In this document: one piece after another, positions 63,895 to 64,000 of the stretch
Layout: each line of letters begins with the position of its first letter
Position numbering within the stretch: position 1 is the stretch's first letter
Assembly (NCBI GenBank): GCA_964627605.1
Contig: CAZVGZ010000013.1
Coordinates: forward strand, 24,286 to 88,285
Origin: CAZVGZ01 sp964627605
Lineage (GTDB): Bacteria > Latescibacterota > MWCZ01 > CAZVGZ01
Reading direction: 5' to 3'
DNA: 64,000 nt
Translations under genes and position numbers: made by a program
Notes under the pieces: generated by a model
The model's input: the letters and a program-made list of their open reading frames with translations, nothing else
Told to the model about the DNA's origin: nothing
Database searches by the model: none

Positions 63895-64000
63895 TCAGAT
63901 ATCAAACTCCGCCATCATTTGACGATAGACAGAGGCCGCAAGGTCGTGAAAGGTAGCTAGGATGCCTGGGAAGACCACGATCGCCATCCATGCCGACTCC
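63895..64000 (-). CDS. Possible C-terminal end of a gene cut by the window edge
   Basis: The minus-strand frame is open from the window end to TGA 63895 and encodes 34 residues with a hydrophobic start (WMAIVVFPGILATFHDLA) and a polar end (SVYRQMMAEFDI). An ATG-started plus frame at 63962 behind AGCTAGG (PGKTTIAIHADS) competes for the same bases. Too short to decide or to name. Confidence 0.3.
   Translation of the reverse strand, partial: ESAWMAIVVFPGILATFHDLAASVYRQMMAEFDI

Overview
The window is about 64 kb of a Gram-negative bacterial chromosome. It is moderately GC-rich, except for one AT-rich island near 36 kb. Several features suggest a sponge-symbiont or marine lineage such as Poribacteria or Latescibacterota: C-terminal PNPFNP/FlgD-type sorting tails, a dockerin-like module, a PhyH dioxygenase, a neutral-ceramidase-like lipoprotein, Gfo/Idh and amidohydrolase genes, LptG, and a bacterial GGGP synthase. 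That placement is inference, because no rRNA gene is present.

Layout. 1-8.7 kb: three GH38 alpha-mannosidase-type genes on the minus strand (the first cut by the window edge) with a small RibD/DHFR-fold gene. 9-10.2 kb: a wrecked FG-GAP/dockerin surface protein running into an ECF sigma-factor remnant. 10.5-13.5 kb: HEAT lipoprotein, propeller lipoprotein and hemD. 14-19 kb: LptG, a DUF6614-like protein, PhyH dioxygenase, ceramidase-like lipoprotein and a CorC/CNNM transporter. 20-24 kb: propeller glycosidase-like protein, aldo/keto-reductase-like protein, DinB-like protein and radical SAM. 24-31 kb: broken thpR, then recA-recX-alaS-GGGPS-PHP phosphatase. 31-36 kb: broken beta-helix protein, membrane protein, Gfo/Idh and two amidohydrolases, then the AT-rich island bounded by 15-bp inverted repeats. 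36.5-40 kb: an S24-type regulator and a sugar-binding-protein/permease fusion. 40-48 kb: broken DNA-alkylation-repair gene, cysK, a porin-like protein, acr3-arsC, nitrilase, broken Nudix gene and dapB. 49-53 kb: Mrp ATPase facing two tandem metallophosphatase-like genes. 53-56 kb: GT2, a YHS/copper-type lipoprotein, a cusA wreck and a sorting-tail gene wreck. 56-64 kb: DegT aminotransferase, then a glycolytic run of PPi-type phosphofructokinase, fba, gap, pgk, tpiA, secG and tRNA-Leu.

The most interesting signal is at 50.3-52.4 kb. Two neighbouring paralogues each carry an in-frame TGA at the same homologous place, giving the motif EPCG-TGA followed by GGVARRAT. Each TGA is followed at once by a GC-rich hairpin. 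They read as a tandem pair of selenoproteins (EPCGU) of the 5'-nucleotidase/metallophosphatase type. They differ from the other interrupted genes here, whose TAA, TAG, TGA and frameshift lesions fall at unrelated positions and look like ordinary decay.

About ten genes or gene remnants are broken (surface proteins, thpR, alkylation repair, Nudix, cusA, sigma factor and others). This suggests ongoing gene loss, as expected for a host-associated lineage, though single-cell or metagenome assembly errors could add some of the lesions.
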